Positions 17,644 through 25,739 of a stretch of 64,000 nucleotides of DNA are shown in pieces. The DNA comes from Proteus appendicitidis. Its GTDB lineage: Bacteria > Pseudomonadota > Gammaproteobacteria > Enterobacterales > Enterobacteriaceae. The stretch covers positions 2,826,001 to 2,890,000 of the forward strand of contig NZ_CP127389.1 in NCBI RefSeq assembly GCF_030271835.1, in the 5' to 3' direction. A program made the position numbers and the translations under genes. The first letter of the stretch is position 1, and every line of letters begins with the position of its first letter. The notes below the pieces were generated by a model. The model had not been told where the DNA came from. It did not search any database and saw only the letters and a program-made list of their open reading frames with translations.

Positions 17644-18048
17644 TTAATTATTTAATAAAATTTTTGCTCTCCATTGATTTAATTTTATTTCGCATGCCAG
17701 TAAAACATCTCCTGCCCCTGAGCCGCCCATTAATAATGCGGATTGTCGTTGACATTCAGCGCTTCTAAATTGAATAAAATGCTGTTGAGAACTGGCTAAT
17801 GCATCAATGGCACTTTTCGCTGCAACAGAATCCGTATCTTCAAGATCACTCTTACTTTTGTCATAAATGACATTCATTTGCTGTTCTGTCAGTTTTAACT
17901 CATCTAATAAACAAGTTTGCACTGCTGTTCTCGGCTCGTTTGCGGTCACTTCATAACATTTTGCTAAAGGATCGTATTTACCTTGTGCCGAAGAAAAAAA
18001 GCTCACTGTAAGTAAACTGCAAGAGATCAGAAATAAACTTATTTTCAC
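17644..18048 (-). CDS. LprI-like (DUF1311) periplasmic protein, possible lysozyme inhibitor
   Basis: A 134-residue secreted protein with a signal peptide (MKISLFLISCSLLTVSFFSSAQG). The mature part has the spaced cysteines of LprI/DUF1311 proteins (AKCYEV, QTCLLDEL, AECQRQ, LACEIKLN) and the helix LDELKLTEQQMNVIYDKSKSDL. Some family members inhibit lysozyme, but many are uncharacterised, so the function is a hypothesis. It is a single gene convergent with lutC. No lipobox is convincing, so it is probably soluble in the periplasm. Confidence 0.75.
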   Translation of the reverse strand: MKISLFLISCSLLTVSFFSSAQGKYDPLAKCYEVTANEPRTAVQTCLLDELKLTEQQMNVIYDKSKSDLEDTDSVAAKSAIDALASSQQHFIQFRSAECQRQSALLMGGSGAGDVLLACEIKLNQWRAKILLNN

Positions 18049-18499
18049 GCAAACTCCTTATAGAAATTTATAATAAATTTATGTTCAACATAATGTATAA
18101 AATAACGAATATCACATCTATTAGTGCGAACAGCATCATTTTAGGATATATCGCATCTTACTCGATAAATTTAAATTTCAATCGAGCAATAATAAGAAAA
18201 CATTATTAATATCTTTTTAATTCAAACGTATTTTGCTTATTTTTTATCAAATAAAGATTATTTAATCCAATATAAATAGATTGAAATTCAGCCAATAATT
18301 TTAAAAATAGTCATTTACTACTTTAATTTTGCGTTTAATTGATAAAATAACAAATTTTCTTATACTGAAAAAATCCTGCTATTTTCATTTTCACTCTTTT
18401 TTTCTTTGCATAACAATAGAAAACCCTCTTTTTTTGCAGTAATTTCATATCATTCTTATTGGCAACTTTTGCCTAAAAACGACCCGTGGTATCACCAAT
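18049..18499. other. Intergenic region between divergent genes
   Basis: An A/T-rich stretch that must hold the promoters of the LprI-like gene and of the DMT-family gene. I see no RNA gene or clear operator. Confidence 0.5.
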
Positions 18500-18844
18500 A
18501 TGTTCTACAAATTTACCCCCATTATTCTTCTTATCATTTCCAACATTTTTATGACATTTGCTTGGTATGGGCATCTAAAATATGGCAATAAACCCCTTAT
18601 TGTTGTCATTATTTTAAGCTGGTTGATTGCATTTGTTGAATACTGTTTTGCTGTACCCGCAAATCGCATTGGTCATAATTACTACAGTGCCGCTGAATTA
18701 AAAACCATACAAGAAGTGATTACATTAACTATTTTCGCTATTTTTTCTGTCACTTACTTAGGCGAAAATTTTACATTAAACCATTTTATTGGTTTTCTTT
18801 TAATTGGTGCTGGTGCTTTATTTATTTTTAAAGGTCCTTTTTAG
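18500..18844 (+). CDS. DMT-superfamily (DUF486) small membrane protein
   Basis: A 114-residue protein with four hydrophobic helices: FTPIILLIISNIFMTFAWYG, PLIVVIILSWLIAFVEYCFA, TIQEVITLTIFAIFSVTYLG and the C-terminal IGFLLIGAGALFIF. The pattern YCFAVPANRIGH plus LGENFTLNHFIGFLLI is typical of DUF486 proteins, which resemble half-size drug/metabolite transporters. The substrate is unknown. It is followed by a strong terminator at 18911, so it is monocistronic. Confidence 0.8.
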   Translation: MFYKFTPIILLIISNIFMTFAWYGHLKYGNKPLIVVIILSWLIAFVEYCFAVPANRIGHNYYSAAELKTIQEVITLTIFAIFSVTYLGENFTLNHFIGFLLIGAGALFIFKGPF

Positions 18845-18910
18845 AAAAACCGATTAGTTGATATCGTTAGCTTGTTTTTTCGGCATGTTATCTACGCTTA
18901 TTTTGTTATC

Positions 18911-18940
18911 GCCTTATCAAAACTGATAAGGCTTTTTTTT
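18911..18940 (+). terminator. Rho-independent terminator
   Basis: GCCTTATCA (18911-18919) and TGATAAGGC (18924-18932) form a stem with a 4-base loop followed by eight T residues. Confidence 0.9.
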
Positions 18941-19251
18941 ATTCAAAATCTTACTTTCTGATGATTTTTAATACTATGTATAGTGTGGTTTTTACGGAGG
19001 GTTAAATAACACTATCACTTACCATTAAGTTATATAGTCTACTTAGAATGCTTTTACAAAATAATAGTCTGTTTTGTAATAAAAAATTTTCATATACAGA
19101 AATATTTCTCTTGAAAAATAATTTTCATTCAGCGCATAATGATTGCTCTAAGAGAAGCATCGTTTCTCTGCCTTTTTTTGCCTCTCTTAAACTACCGCAC
19201 CCTTAAAACGTGCGTTTTGTCACTTTAACGTCAGATAAAATGGTATCTGGT
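18941..19251. other. Intergenic region upstream of the YkgJ-family gene
   Basis: No gene or RNA is visible. A GTG-initiated extension of the next gene would begin at 19210 but has no ribosome-binding site. Confidence 0.45.
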
Positions 19252-19635
19252 ATGAGCAAACATTCTAACGATTTTATTTATATGCAGGATAATCCCTGTA
19301 TGCATTGTGGTGCTTGTTGCGCCTATTTTAGAGTTTCGTTCTATTGGGCTGAAATGATAAGTGGTGGAGGCGTGGTTCCGGATGAATTAACAGAACCATT
19401 AACGCCTTTTCTCTCTTGCATGAAAGGAACGAATTCTAAAAAACCCCGCTGTGACAAACTGGTTGGTGAAGTGGGAGAGTGTGTAAGCTGTTCTATCTAT
19501 GAACAACGCCCTTCTCCTTGTCGTGAATTTCAACAATCTTGGGTAAATGGCATTCCTAATGAAGCTTGTGATCGTGCAAGAGCGGCTTATGGTTTGCCTC
19601 CATTAACTCACATCACCTTACCTCATAGCGCGTAA
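19252..19635 (+). CDS. ykgJ: YkgJ family cysteine-cluster protein
   Basis: A 127-residue cytoplasmic protein with the YkgJ pattern: [21 protein letters not shown] near the N-terminus, then [29 protein letters not shown] and NEACDRAR. These cysteines likely bind an iron-sulfur cluster or zinc. The family's role is unknown; some members sit near Fe-S enzymes. The ATG at 19252 is preferred because an upstream GTG in frame has no ribosome-binding site and adds residues outside the domain. It stands alone; a weak hairpin (AGGGG/CCCCT) follows near 19641. Confidence 0.85.
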   Translation: MSKHSNDFIYMQDNPCMHCGACCAYFRVSFYWAEMISGGGVVPDELTEPLTPFLSCMKGTNSKKPRCDKLVGEVGECVSCSIYEQRPSPCREFQQSWVNGIPNEACDRARAAYGLPPLTHITLPHSA

Positions 19636-19743
19636 GACATCAGAGGGGTAAAGCCCCTCCTGATCATTTAGTACCATCCAACCTATTTTTTATAAAAAAT
19701 AAAATAACAGCACAAAAAAATCATTATTAAATAATACGTTAGT

Positions 19744-19771
19744 TTGACTTTATTTTTAAATAACCTAGTAT
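19744..19771 (+). promoter_or_regulatory. Sigma-70-like promoter of a tiny ORF
   Basis: TTGACT (19744-19749) is followed after 16 bases by TAGTAT (19766-19771), an adequate -35/-10 pair about 75 bp before the ATG at 19846. Confidence 0.4.
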
Positions 19772-19845
19772 ATAAGGTAATGAATTAATAACGTGTGTTT
19801 AGTGAGGTTTTTTATTTAAAAATAGTAAAAAAGTTGGAGGGCATT

Positions 19846-19935
19846 ATGATCAGTAGCTCTTTTTTTATCCTTTTCCTTTCTTTTATCTGTTCGACGGCTG
19901 TCGTTAGTATGTTACTCGGTGGCTTAGAGGAATGA
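19846..19935 (+). CDS. Candidate 29-residue membrane protein
   Basis: MISSSFFILFLSFICSTAVV opens a 29-residue ORF that continues SMLLGGLEE. It would be a single hydrophobic helix with an acidic tail. Support: a good ribosome-binding site (GGAGG, 6 bases before ATG), a promoter-like pair upstream, and a perfect 12-bp terminator hairpin at 19975. That is the full set of parts of a small gene. I do not recognise the peptide. It resembles in form the tiny membrane regulators of enteric bacteria that bind a larger membrane protein. The alternative is a leader peptide or a chance ORF in front of a terminator. Confidence 0.45.
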   Translation: MISSSFFILFLSFICSTAVVSMLLGGLEE

Positions 19936-19976
19936 TTATGAATATTTCTGATGAAAATATTCTTTCCCAGAAATAA
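19932..19976 (+). CDS. Possible coupled 14-residue ORF
   Basis: An ATG overlaps the stop of the 29-residue ORF (ATGA) and opens MIMNISDENILSQK, ending two bases into the terminator stem. It is too short to judge; it may be translated by coupling or may be chance. Confidence 0.2.
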   Translation: MIMNISDENILSQK

Positions 19977-20018
19977 TGCCCATACTTTGCATAACATCAG
20001 TATGGGCATTATTTTATT
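19975..20018 (+). terminator. Rho-independent terminator of the tiny ORF transcript
   Basis: AATGCCCATACT (19975-19986) and AGTATGGGCATT (19999-20010) form a perfect 12-bp stem followed by ATTTTATTT. It also partly overlaps the region downstream of the minus-strand DUF1287 gene. Confidence 0.75.
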
Positions 20019-20112
20019 TATCGCTTAAATGTTAGATTTATTTTTATTGTTATTATTTTTATTCTATTTTTTATAAAAAATTAAATACCTCAAATTTTTC
20101 TCATTTACCTCT

Positions 20113-20700
20113 TTAGTAGGTAAAGTGCCCTGTTATTTTCCACGAAAATAAAACATCCTCAGCAACTTGCCCAAACCCAATATTATGCATAACGAGATAG
20201 CGTTGGTTATCCCCGCTTTTCTTATTTACTACAATGCCAATATGAGGCCGTCCATTATCTAAACGCCAGCTGACGATATCGCCCGGTACATAATCTTCGG
20301 CATTTTTTGTAATCGGTTTTACTTTTCCTTTTCTTGTAAAAAAGACCTCTAAATTGGGAACTCTACGGTGATCAATATTCGTATCAGGTTTATTCAATCC
20401 CCACATTCGTTTACTTGGGTAAGCGGAAAAATTGGCTTTAATATCTTCATGCAGTAATTTTTGTAAATCGATATCAATCCCACGATAACTACGAATAATC
20501 ACATCACTACAAACACCTTTATAAGCAGGCACGTCTCCCATTGGGTAGTCTATTTTTCGATAATCAGAGTCGTAAATTACGGCTCTTGGTAAGTCGGTTG
20601 CATATTCCACCAGCTTTTTATTTTGTTCTGAGGTTATCGCTTGTACACTTGAAAAGGGAATAATGAGTAAGAGTAAAACACTGATTTTCATTATTTTCAC
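20113..20700 (-). CDS. DUF1287 family secreted protein (NlpC/P60-like fold)
   Basis: A 195-residue protein with a signal peptide (MKIMKISVLLLLIIPFSSVQA). The DUF1287 core is visible: GVCSDVIIRSYRG near residue 63 supplies the probable catalytic Cys, MWGLNKPDTNIDHRRVPNL follows near residue 99, and HIGIVVNKKSG near residue 153 holds the probable catalytic His. This is the layout of NlpC/P60-like peptidases, which suggests a periplasmic enzyme acting on the cell wall or a related amide, but no substrate is known. It is a single gene with terminators on both sides. Confidence 0.8.
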   Translation of the reverse strand: MKIMKISVLLLLIIPFSSVQAITSEQNKKLVEYATDLPRAVIYDSDYRKIDYPMGDVPAYKGVCSDVIIRSYRGIDIDLQKLLHEDIKANFSAYPSKRMWGLNKPDTNIDHRRVPNLEVFFTRKGKVKPITKNAEDYVPGDIVSWRLDNGRPHIGIVVNKKSGDNQRYLVMHNIGFGQVAEDVLFSWKITGHFTY

Positions 20701-20823
20701 TGTATGTTCTCCATGAAAAAGTTAAATCCATTATTTAAGAAAGAAATGACGTTATCTGTTTATACTGATAAAGCACAGTATAAAAATATCAGGGAAGTCT
20801 TAATTCGTTTTTAGAGTAACTAT

Positions 20824-20856
20824 AAAAAAACCGAGCCACCTTTACGGTAAGCTCGG
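20824..20856 (-). terminator. Terminator of the MFS transporter gene
   Basis: Read on the minus strand, CCGAGC (20856-20851) and GCTCGG (20836-20831) form a 6-bp stem with a 14-base loop and a T7 tract (20830-20824). Confidence 0.7.
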
Positions 20857-20907
20857 CTGATAAATAAGAGAAAAGAAGAAGCAAGAGAACAAGTAAGAGA
20901 AAAACGT

Positions 20908-22095
20908 TTAGTTCAACACAATATGGCTTTTACGACGTAAACTTGCAAACAGCATATAAATTGCTGTCACTAATAACACCACAAAGAAGAAATTCATAAT
21001 GCCGTTATTAGCTTGTGCCATAAACATTCCTGCCCCTAAAGGTCCAATAGCAGAGCCAATGCTATAACTTAATAGCATCACTTGTGTAATAGCGACAATG
21101 TAACTCGCATTCACATGATCACACGCTAATGTAATAGCGATAGGATAAAGTGCAAAAGAAGACATTCCTAATAGCGCTAATGCAATAATAAGCACCATAT
21201 AATCGCTAGAAAGATAAGTCAGTCCCATGGCAAAAACGCCCACTAAACACATCATCGCTAATAACAGTGTTTTGCTTATCATCACAGACAATTTACTAAT
21301 AATAGGCTGAACCACCATTCCACCTAAAATAATTGCTGCCATCAACACACCTATTTGGTCTGTTGTAAATTGCCCTTGATTTAAAGCCAATGGCATCATG
21401 CCATAAATACTGCCCATCACAACGCCAGACACCATACAGCCCACTAAAGCAGCTTTATTTAATCGACTCATCTGCTTGAGTGACAAACTTTTATGGTCAT
21501 GCCCTTGTGGTTGCCCCTGTTTAAAAAGCAGAGGCGGTAATACGGCAATTAATAGCAAAACTAATATCGCCATAAATGGGATAGCGCCTTGCGTACCAAT
21601 TGCACCAATCGCCAATTGTCCTAATGTCGTGCCGCCATAAAGCGAGGTCATATAAAAACCTAAGCGTTTAGCTCGCTCTTTAGGATTATCGCCAATTAAT
21701 AGCCATGACTCGACAACAACAAATATACCTGCAACCGCCATACCACCAATAAAACGGAAAACCATCCATGCTGATAAATAAGGCATTAAAGGCAACACAC
21801 CGACAGTCACTGCCAGCAATAATAAAAATACAACGAAAGAAAGACGATGCCCTATTCTTGCAATAATAGGTTCTATCATGACCGAACCTATTAATAATCC
21901 AATAAAATAAATACTTGCTAACCAACTGGCATAAAGTGTATCCATTCCAAAACTGCTCATAGACAGTGGAATTAAACTCATTAAATAGCCTGACGCGATA
22001 GCAAATACCGTTAACCCAGCCACAGGTACTAATGTACTGTCGCCTTTGCGTACCAAAGTAGTGTTCTGTTTCACTACCCTCGTCTCCACAATCAA
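20908..22095 (-). CDS. MFS transporter, YcaD-like
   Basis: A 395-residue inner-membrane protein with 12 predicted helices. The first half has FIGLLIGSVMIEPIIARIGHR, the MFS loop 2-3 signature, and FIGGMAVAGIFVVVESWLLIGDNPKERAKRLGFYM, which resembles YcaD-type transporters. The substrate is unknown. The first 20 residues are polar and precede helix 1. No partner gene is adjacent; an ordinary intergenic region separates it from the siderophore genes. A drug-export role is possible but nothing here shows it. Confidence 0.82.
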   Translation of the reverse strand: MIVETRVVKQNTTLVRKGDSTLVPVAGLTVFAIASGYLMSLIPLSMSSFGMDTLYASWLASIYFIGLLIGSVMIEPIIARIGHRLSFVVFLLLLAVTVGVLPLMPYLSAWMVFRFIGGMAVAGIFVVVESWLLIGDNPKERAKRLGFYMTSLYGGTTLGQLAIGAIGTQGAIPFMAILVLLLIAVLPPLLFKQGQPQGHDHKSLSLKQMSRLNKAALVGCMVSGVVMGSIYGMMPLALNQGQFTTDQIGVLMAAIILGGMVVQPIISKLSVMISKTLLLAMMCLVGVFAMGLTYLSSDYMVLIIALALLGMSSFALYPIAITLACDHVNASYIVAITQVMLLSYSIGSAIGPLGAGMFMAQANNGIMNFFFVVLLVTAIYMLFASLRRKSHIVLN

Positions 22096-22472
22096 AACGG
22101 TTGATAATGTGCTGTTTTCTCGATGCCTGATAGAGGCAATTCTTTTATCTAGGAAAGATAAAAGAAACTAAGGTGAAAACAGTGGATGGCGTCCCTAAAT
22201 TCAGGAGACGCGAATATAGCGCTTAAATTGCCATAAATAAAATTATAAAATCTAATGCCAGCAAACAATTTTATTTATATCAATCATGATTATCGTCTTT
22301 TTCTACAGAAAATAAATAGCTTAGTTAAGATATTTATTTTATAAAAAGATAAATATTATTTTATCAAGATTATTACGCAAAAATACGTATTTAATGGATA
22401 GTAAATGAAGAATTTTCATTGCTATCCTATCGTTATCCAATAGGATAGCTGAAAATAAATAAAGGGTTTCGC
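22096..22472. other. Intergenic region with a hairpin
   Basis: GCTATCCTAT (22421-22430) and ATAGGATAGC (22440-22449) form a perfect 10-bp stem just downstream of the minus-strand esterase gene. It lacks a T-tract, so it is a weak terminator candidate. Otherwise only the MFS promoter is expected. Confidence 0.45.
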
Positions 22473-23330
22473 TTATTTGCTGCCTTTCTCTAAAGCAATT
22501 TTAATGGCATCAGGAATAGATCCACCGTGACCTTTGCCCTCAAACAGATAAAACTCACACTGTTTTCCTGCTTCCGATAAATATTGGCATAACTGGCGTT
22601 GTGTTAACCAGCTACTACGCTCTTGATAATTTTTTTGTTGTTCTTCACTCAATCGACTTAAATCAGGTGTTTCTTCTTTTTCGCCCAAGGTTATTGCAAT
22701 AGAAATATCGTTAGGAATAGCTTGCCATTGCTCTTTTTTCACCCATTCGCCTTTTCCCCACCATAATGAGGGGCTTGCTGCGATATAACGTTGAAATGTT
22801 TCTGGATGATTAAATAAAACATAGAGAGTAAATACACCGCCAAAAGAGTGACCAAACAGCGATTGTTGAGTAATGGTGATGCGCTCTTTAGCGAGTTGCT
22901 CTAACGCGTAAGGTCTAACTTGCGTGAGAAAAAACTGATAAAAATTTTCGGCATTGCCACCTTGACTAAACGCCTCACCGAGTACGTTTGGCGTGTAATC
23001 ATGCATTCTCTCTGTAATAAAATAGGCTTTATCCCCCACATATCCCACACTGATAATTGCAGGTAGCGGTTTATTTTTCTGCTTTATGGCTTCGTTTATT
23101 ATCAACGGAAACTGCGCATTTCCATCAACACTATAAATAAGTGTTGTCTTAGTTGTGTTTTTAGGAATAGCAAGAAAGAGGCGATATTGTTTCCCCTCAT
23201 ACGCCACTTCTTTTTGTGTAATTTGATAATAAGAGTGAGCCTGAGACTCAATTTCAGGCACTTCTTGATTAGGTCTAGCTTGAGCAACCGCAGATAACAT
23301 AATCATTCCACATAACATTAGTATTCGCAT
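22473..23330 (-). CDS. Periplasmic siderophore esterase-like alpha/beta hydrolase (IroE/Fes-like)
   Basis: A 285-residue alpha/beta hydrolase with a signal peptide (MRILMLCGMIMLSAVAQA). The nucleophile elbow is GHSFGG near residue 162, YIAASPSLWWG near residue 183 is typical of the esterase D/IroE branch, and the catalytic His is likely in GKGHGGS near residue 269. IroE and its relatives cleave ferric triscatecholate siderophores in the periplasm. It lies 115 bp downstream of a TonB-dependent receptor gene on the same strand, beyond a terminator-like hairpin, so the pair likely handles one siderophore. The exact substrate is not readable. Confidence 0.78.
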   Translation of the reverse strand: MRILMLCGMIMLSAVAQARPNQEVPEIESQAHSYYQITQKEVAYEGKQYRLFLAIPKNTTKTTLIYSVDGNAQFPLIINEAIKQKNKPLPAIISVGYVGDKAYFITERMHDYTPNVLGEAFSQGGNAENFYQFFLTQVRPYALEQLAKERITITQQSLFGHSFGGVFTLYVLFNHPETFQRYIAASPSLWWGKGEWVKKEQWQAIPNDISIAITLGEKEETPDLSRLSEEQQKNYQERSSWLTQRQLCQYLSEAGKQCEFYLFEGKGHGGSIPDAIKIALEKGSK

Positions 23331-23396
23331 AAATCAGATACTCTGTCGGTAATTTAAAAATTGAACCATTAAGATGAAAATAATAGAGAGACATAA

Positions 23397-23433
23397 AAAA
23401 ATAAACCCCATATTTAATACGGGGTTTATTTAA
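23397..23433 (-). terminator. Terminator-like hairpin after the TonB-dependent receptor
   Basis: AAATAAACCCC and GGGGTTTATTT form an 11-bp stem around a 10-base loop, with an A-run on the plus strand (T-tract on minus). Read-through into the esterase gene may still occur. Confidence 0.7.
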
Positions 23434-23445
23434 ATTTAAGCTTGA

Positions 23446-25482
23446 TTAGAAGCTATATTTAATATTCGCCCAATAACGACGACCTTCATCAACAACCCAG
23501 TTACCACCCTTATCATTTACAGCAGGGCCGGTTTCATCTGTAATATTTAATACCGCAAAATTAAACATGGTGTTTTTATTAAAGTTGTAGGTCATTCCTA
23601 AATCAAAGGTTGTGTACCCACTACGATAACGCGCCCCAGTGTAACCATTACGTTGTGCTGCCCAAACTTGCTTACCAGTATAAGCGGTATTGGCATAAAA
23701 ACTGGTTGCTTCATCAAACTGCCAATCAACTCGTGCATTGGCGCTGTGTTTTGGCGTTAAATCTAATGGGTAGCCTTTTAAGGATTCACCTGATGATAAT
23801 TTTTCATCGTCACTTTTACGTTCTGAATCGATATAGGTGTAGTTTGCATTGACATGCCAACTTTCCGTAATTGGGAAACCAACAGCTGTTTCAATCCCTT
23901 TAATATTCGCTTTACCCACATTATCGTATTGATACAGTTTTAAACCTGTAATTGGATCTATTTCACCTGTGTCGTAATTCGTGAGCTTATCTTTAAAATC
24001 AGTATTAAAGAACGTCACACTTGCAGTAACACCATCACCATTGTCATAACCAATACCAATTTCTTGGCTAACTGATGTTTCAGGTTTTAAATCACGATTA
24101 CCGTACATAATCGCACGGCCTTTTTCCGTTGAAGTACCGTACTCAGGGCTGATTTCACGTAAACTTGGTGCTTTAAAGGCTTTCGCTACACCACCTTTTA
24201 AAGTGAACTCATCAGTTAAATGATAAACGGCATACGCTCTTGGGCTCCAGTGATTACCGTAATATTCATGATCGTCCAGACGCACACCACCAGTTAACGC
24301 AAGGTTATCTGTTACGCTATATTCATCTTCAAGGAATAATGCTTTTTGATCAGCGGTAATAGTCGATTGTTTAATGCCAGAGCCAGTAGATGATTCATCT
24401 TTTAAACGTGAATATTGATATTGACCACCAAAGGTCATCACGTTATCAGGTAAAAATGCAGTAAATTTCGCATCAAAAACGGTATTGGTAATTTCAGGGC
24501 GGCGATCTTCATAATACTTCTCGCGCTCTTTTGTCACCTTATCAATCATTTCTGTTTTAGTGATGCGTTTAGTCTGTTCTTGATAGACACTTAATTCTGA
24601 ATGCAGAATATCAAACTGATTTTTATAGGTTAATGCCCAGTGATTACGGTCATTATTGGTTTCCAGCATTTTATTTTCATCCGCTTTTCCGCCACGGATG
24701 GTAAATTCACTCATGGATTTACCCGGTGTCGTTGTACGTTGTAACGTATTGCGACCCGCTTCTAATAAAATGGTTTGGTTATCAGTCGGAGTGAAAGCCA
24801 ATTTTGCCGTAATATTTTTATTATCATTACGACCTTGACCATAAGTGATTTTATCTTCAGCGCGTAAATAGCTACTGCCATAAAGCTGTAAGCCTAATTT
24901 ATCTTCAATTAAAGGTCCTGAAAGATAAAAATCGCCATTAATGGAATCGCCTGCATCACGGTTATGTTGCAAAGTACCGCCAAGTGCAACAGAGCCATGC
25001 CACTCTTTTGTTACTGGTTTCGTGATGATATTGATAACACCACCCATTGCATCGGAACCATACAGAGATGACATTGGTCCACGAATAACTTCTATACGTT
25101 CAATCGCATCTGCTGGTGGAATAAAACCACCTTCATAACCACCACTCCCGTTAGGGCGCGACTCACGGCTATTTTGGCGACGACCATCAACAAGAATAAG
25201 TGTGTATTCACCGGGCAAACCACGCATCGTAATTTCTTGCTTATTAGCATTACCATTAATGCTAACACCTTCAACGCCTTTTACGGCATCGGCTAAATCA
25301 TGAACGGGTTTCTTTGCGAGTTGTTCTTTGCTGATCACGGTGATACTTGCTGGTGCATCTGTAATTTGTTGAGCAAAACCCGATGCTGATACAACAAGTT
25401 TTTCTTCTTTGTTTTCTTGTGCATACAGCGGGTAAGAGGCAGATAAAATACAGGCTGTTAAAACGCCCATTTTAAAGTTCAT
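23446..25482 (-). CDS. ireA: TonB-dependent siderophore receptor (IrgA/IreA-like)
   Basis: A 678-residue outer-membrane receptor. It has a signal peptide (cleavage near SYPLYAQ), a TonB box (EEKLVVSAS), a plug domain with MRGLPGEYTLILVDGRRQ and IERIEVIRGPMSSLYGSDAMGGVINI, and a 22-strand barrel ending in YWANIKYSF. The stretch FKAPSLREISPEYG plus GNRDLKPETS is typical of catecholate receptors of the FepA/IrgA branch. It resembles the Proteus receptor called IreA, so that symbol is given with moderate certainty. Fur-box-like sequences lie upstream at 25512-25565, and an IroE-like esterase follows. Confidence 0.85.
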   Translation of the reverse strand: MNFKMGVLTACILSASYPLYAQENKEEKLVVSASGFAQQITDAPASITVISKEQLAKKPVHDLADAVKGVEGVSINGNANKQEITMRGLPGEYTLILVDGRRQNSRESRPNGSGGYEGGFIPPADAIERIEVIRGPMSSLYGSDAMGGVINIITKPVTKEWHGSVALGGTLQHNRDAGDSINGDFYLSGPLIEDKLGLQLYGSSYLRAEDKITYGQGRNDNKNITAKLAFTPTDNQTILLEAGRNTLQRTTTPGKSMSEFTIRGGKADENKMLETNNDRNHWALTYKNQFDILHSELSVYQEQTKRITKTEMIDKVTKEREKYYEDRRPEITNTVFDAKFTAFLPDNVMTFGGQYQYSRLKDESSTGSGIKQSTITADQKALFLEDEYSVTDNLALTGGVRLDDHEYYGNHWSPRAYAVYHLTDEFTLKGGVAKAFKAPSLREISPEYGTSTEKGRAIMYGNRDLKPETSVSQEIGIGYDNGDGVTASVTFFNTDFKDKLTNYDTGEIDPITGLKLYQYDNVGKANIKGIETAVGFPITESWHVNANYTYIDSERKSDDEKLSSGESLKGYPLDLTPKHSANARVDWQFDEATSFYANTAYTGKQVWAAQRNGYTGARYRSGYTTFDLGMTYNFNKNTMFNFAVLNITDETGPAVNDKGGNWVVDEGRRYWANIKYSF

Positions 25483-25511
25483 AAAAATCCCCTGAAATTA
25501 ATAACGTTTAT

Positions 25512-25565
25512 AATAATGAGAACGATTAATATTATCTTAATCAAATAATCATGAGAATAATTTTC
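25512..25565 (-). promoter_or_regulatory. Candidate Fur box region upstream of the siderophore receptor
   Basis: AATAATCATGAGAATAATT (25545-25563) agrees with the 19-bp Fur consensus at 12 positions, and a second A/T-rich match (around 25512-25531) lies closer to the gene. Both sit 30-85 bp upstream of the ATG. Confidence 0.55.
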
Positions 25566-25652
25566 TTTTCACTTTAGTGCTTTTTTTTTAATCTGTATCA
25601 AAGCAAATTGACGCCATGCTTATCATATTTTGAAATAATGGTTTTAGATCAC

Positions 25653-25682
25653 AAAAAAGCAGATGGCATAACCATCTGCTTT
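25653..25682. terminator. Hairpin terminator of the symporter gene
   Basis: AAAGCAGATGG (25656-25666) and CCATCTGCTTT (25672-25682) form an 11-bp stem with a 5-base loop; the A-run on its left gives a T-tract on the minus strand. Confidence 0.8.
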
Positions 25683-25739
25683 GTATTGTTTTGTAGCGTA
25701 TTTTTAGATTTAGAAAACTAACCGATTACAATCTTGTGA

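Noticed and set aside
18406..18591. 61-codon open frame overlapping the DUF486 gene
   Set aside because: It is in another frame, has a poor start, and is inconsistent with the clear membrane protein starting at 18500.
19812..20009. 65-codon open frame on the minus strand over the tiny-ORF region
   Set aside because: It lacks a ribosome-binding site, crosses the terminator hairpin, and the plus-strand tiny ORF has far better signals.
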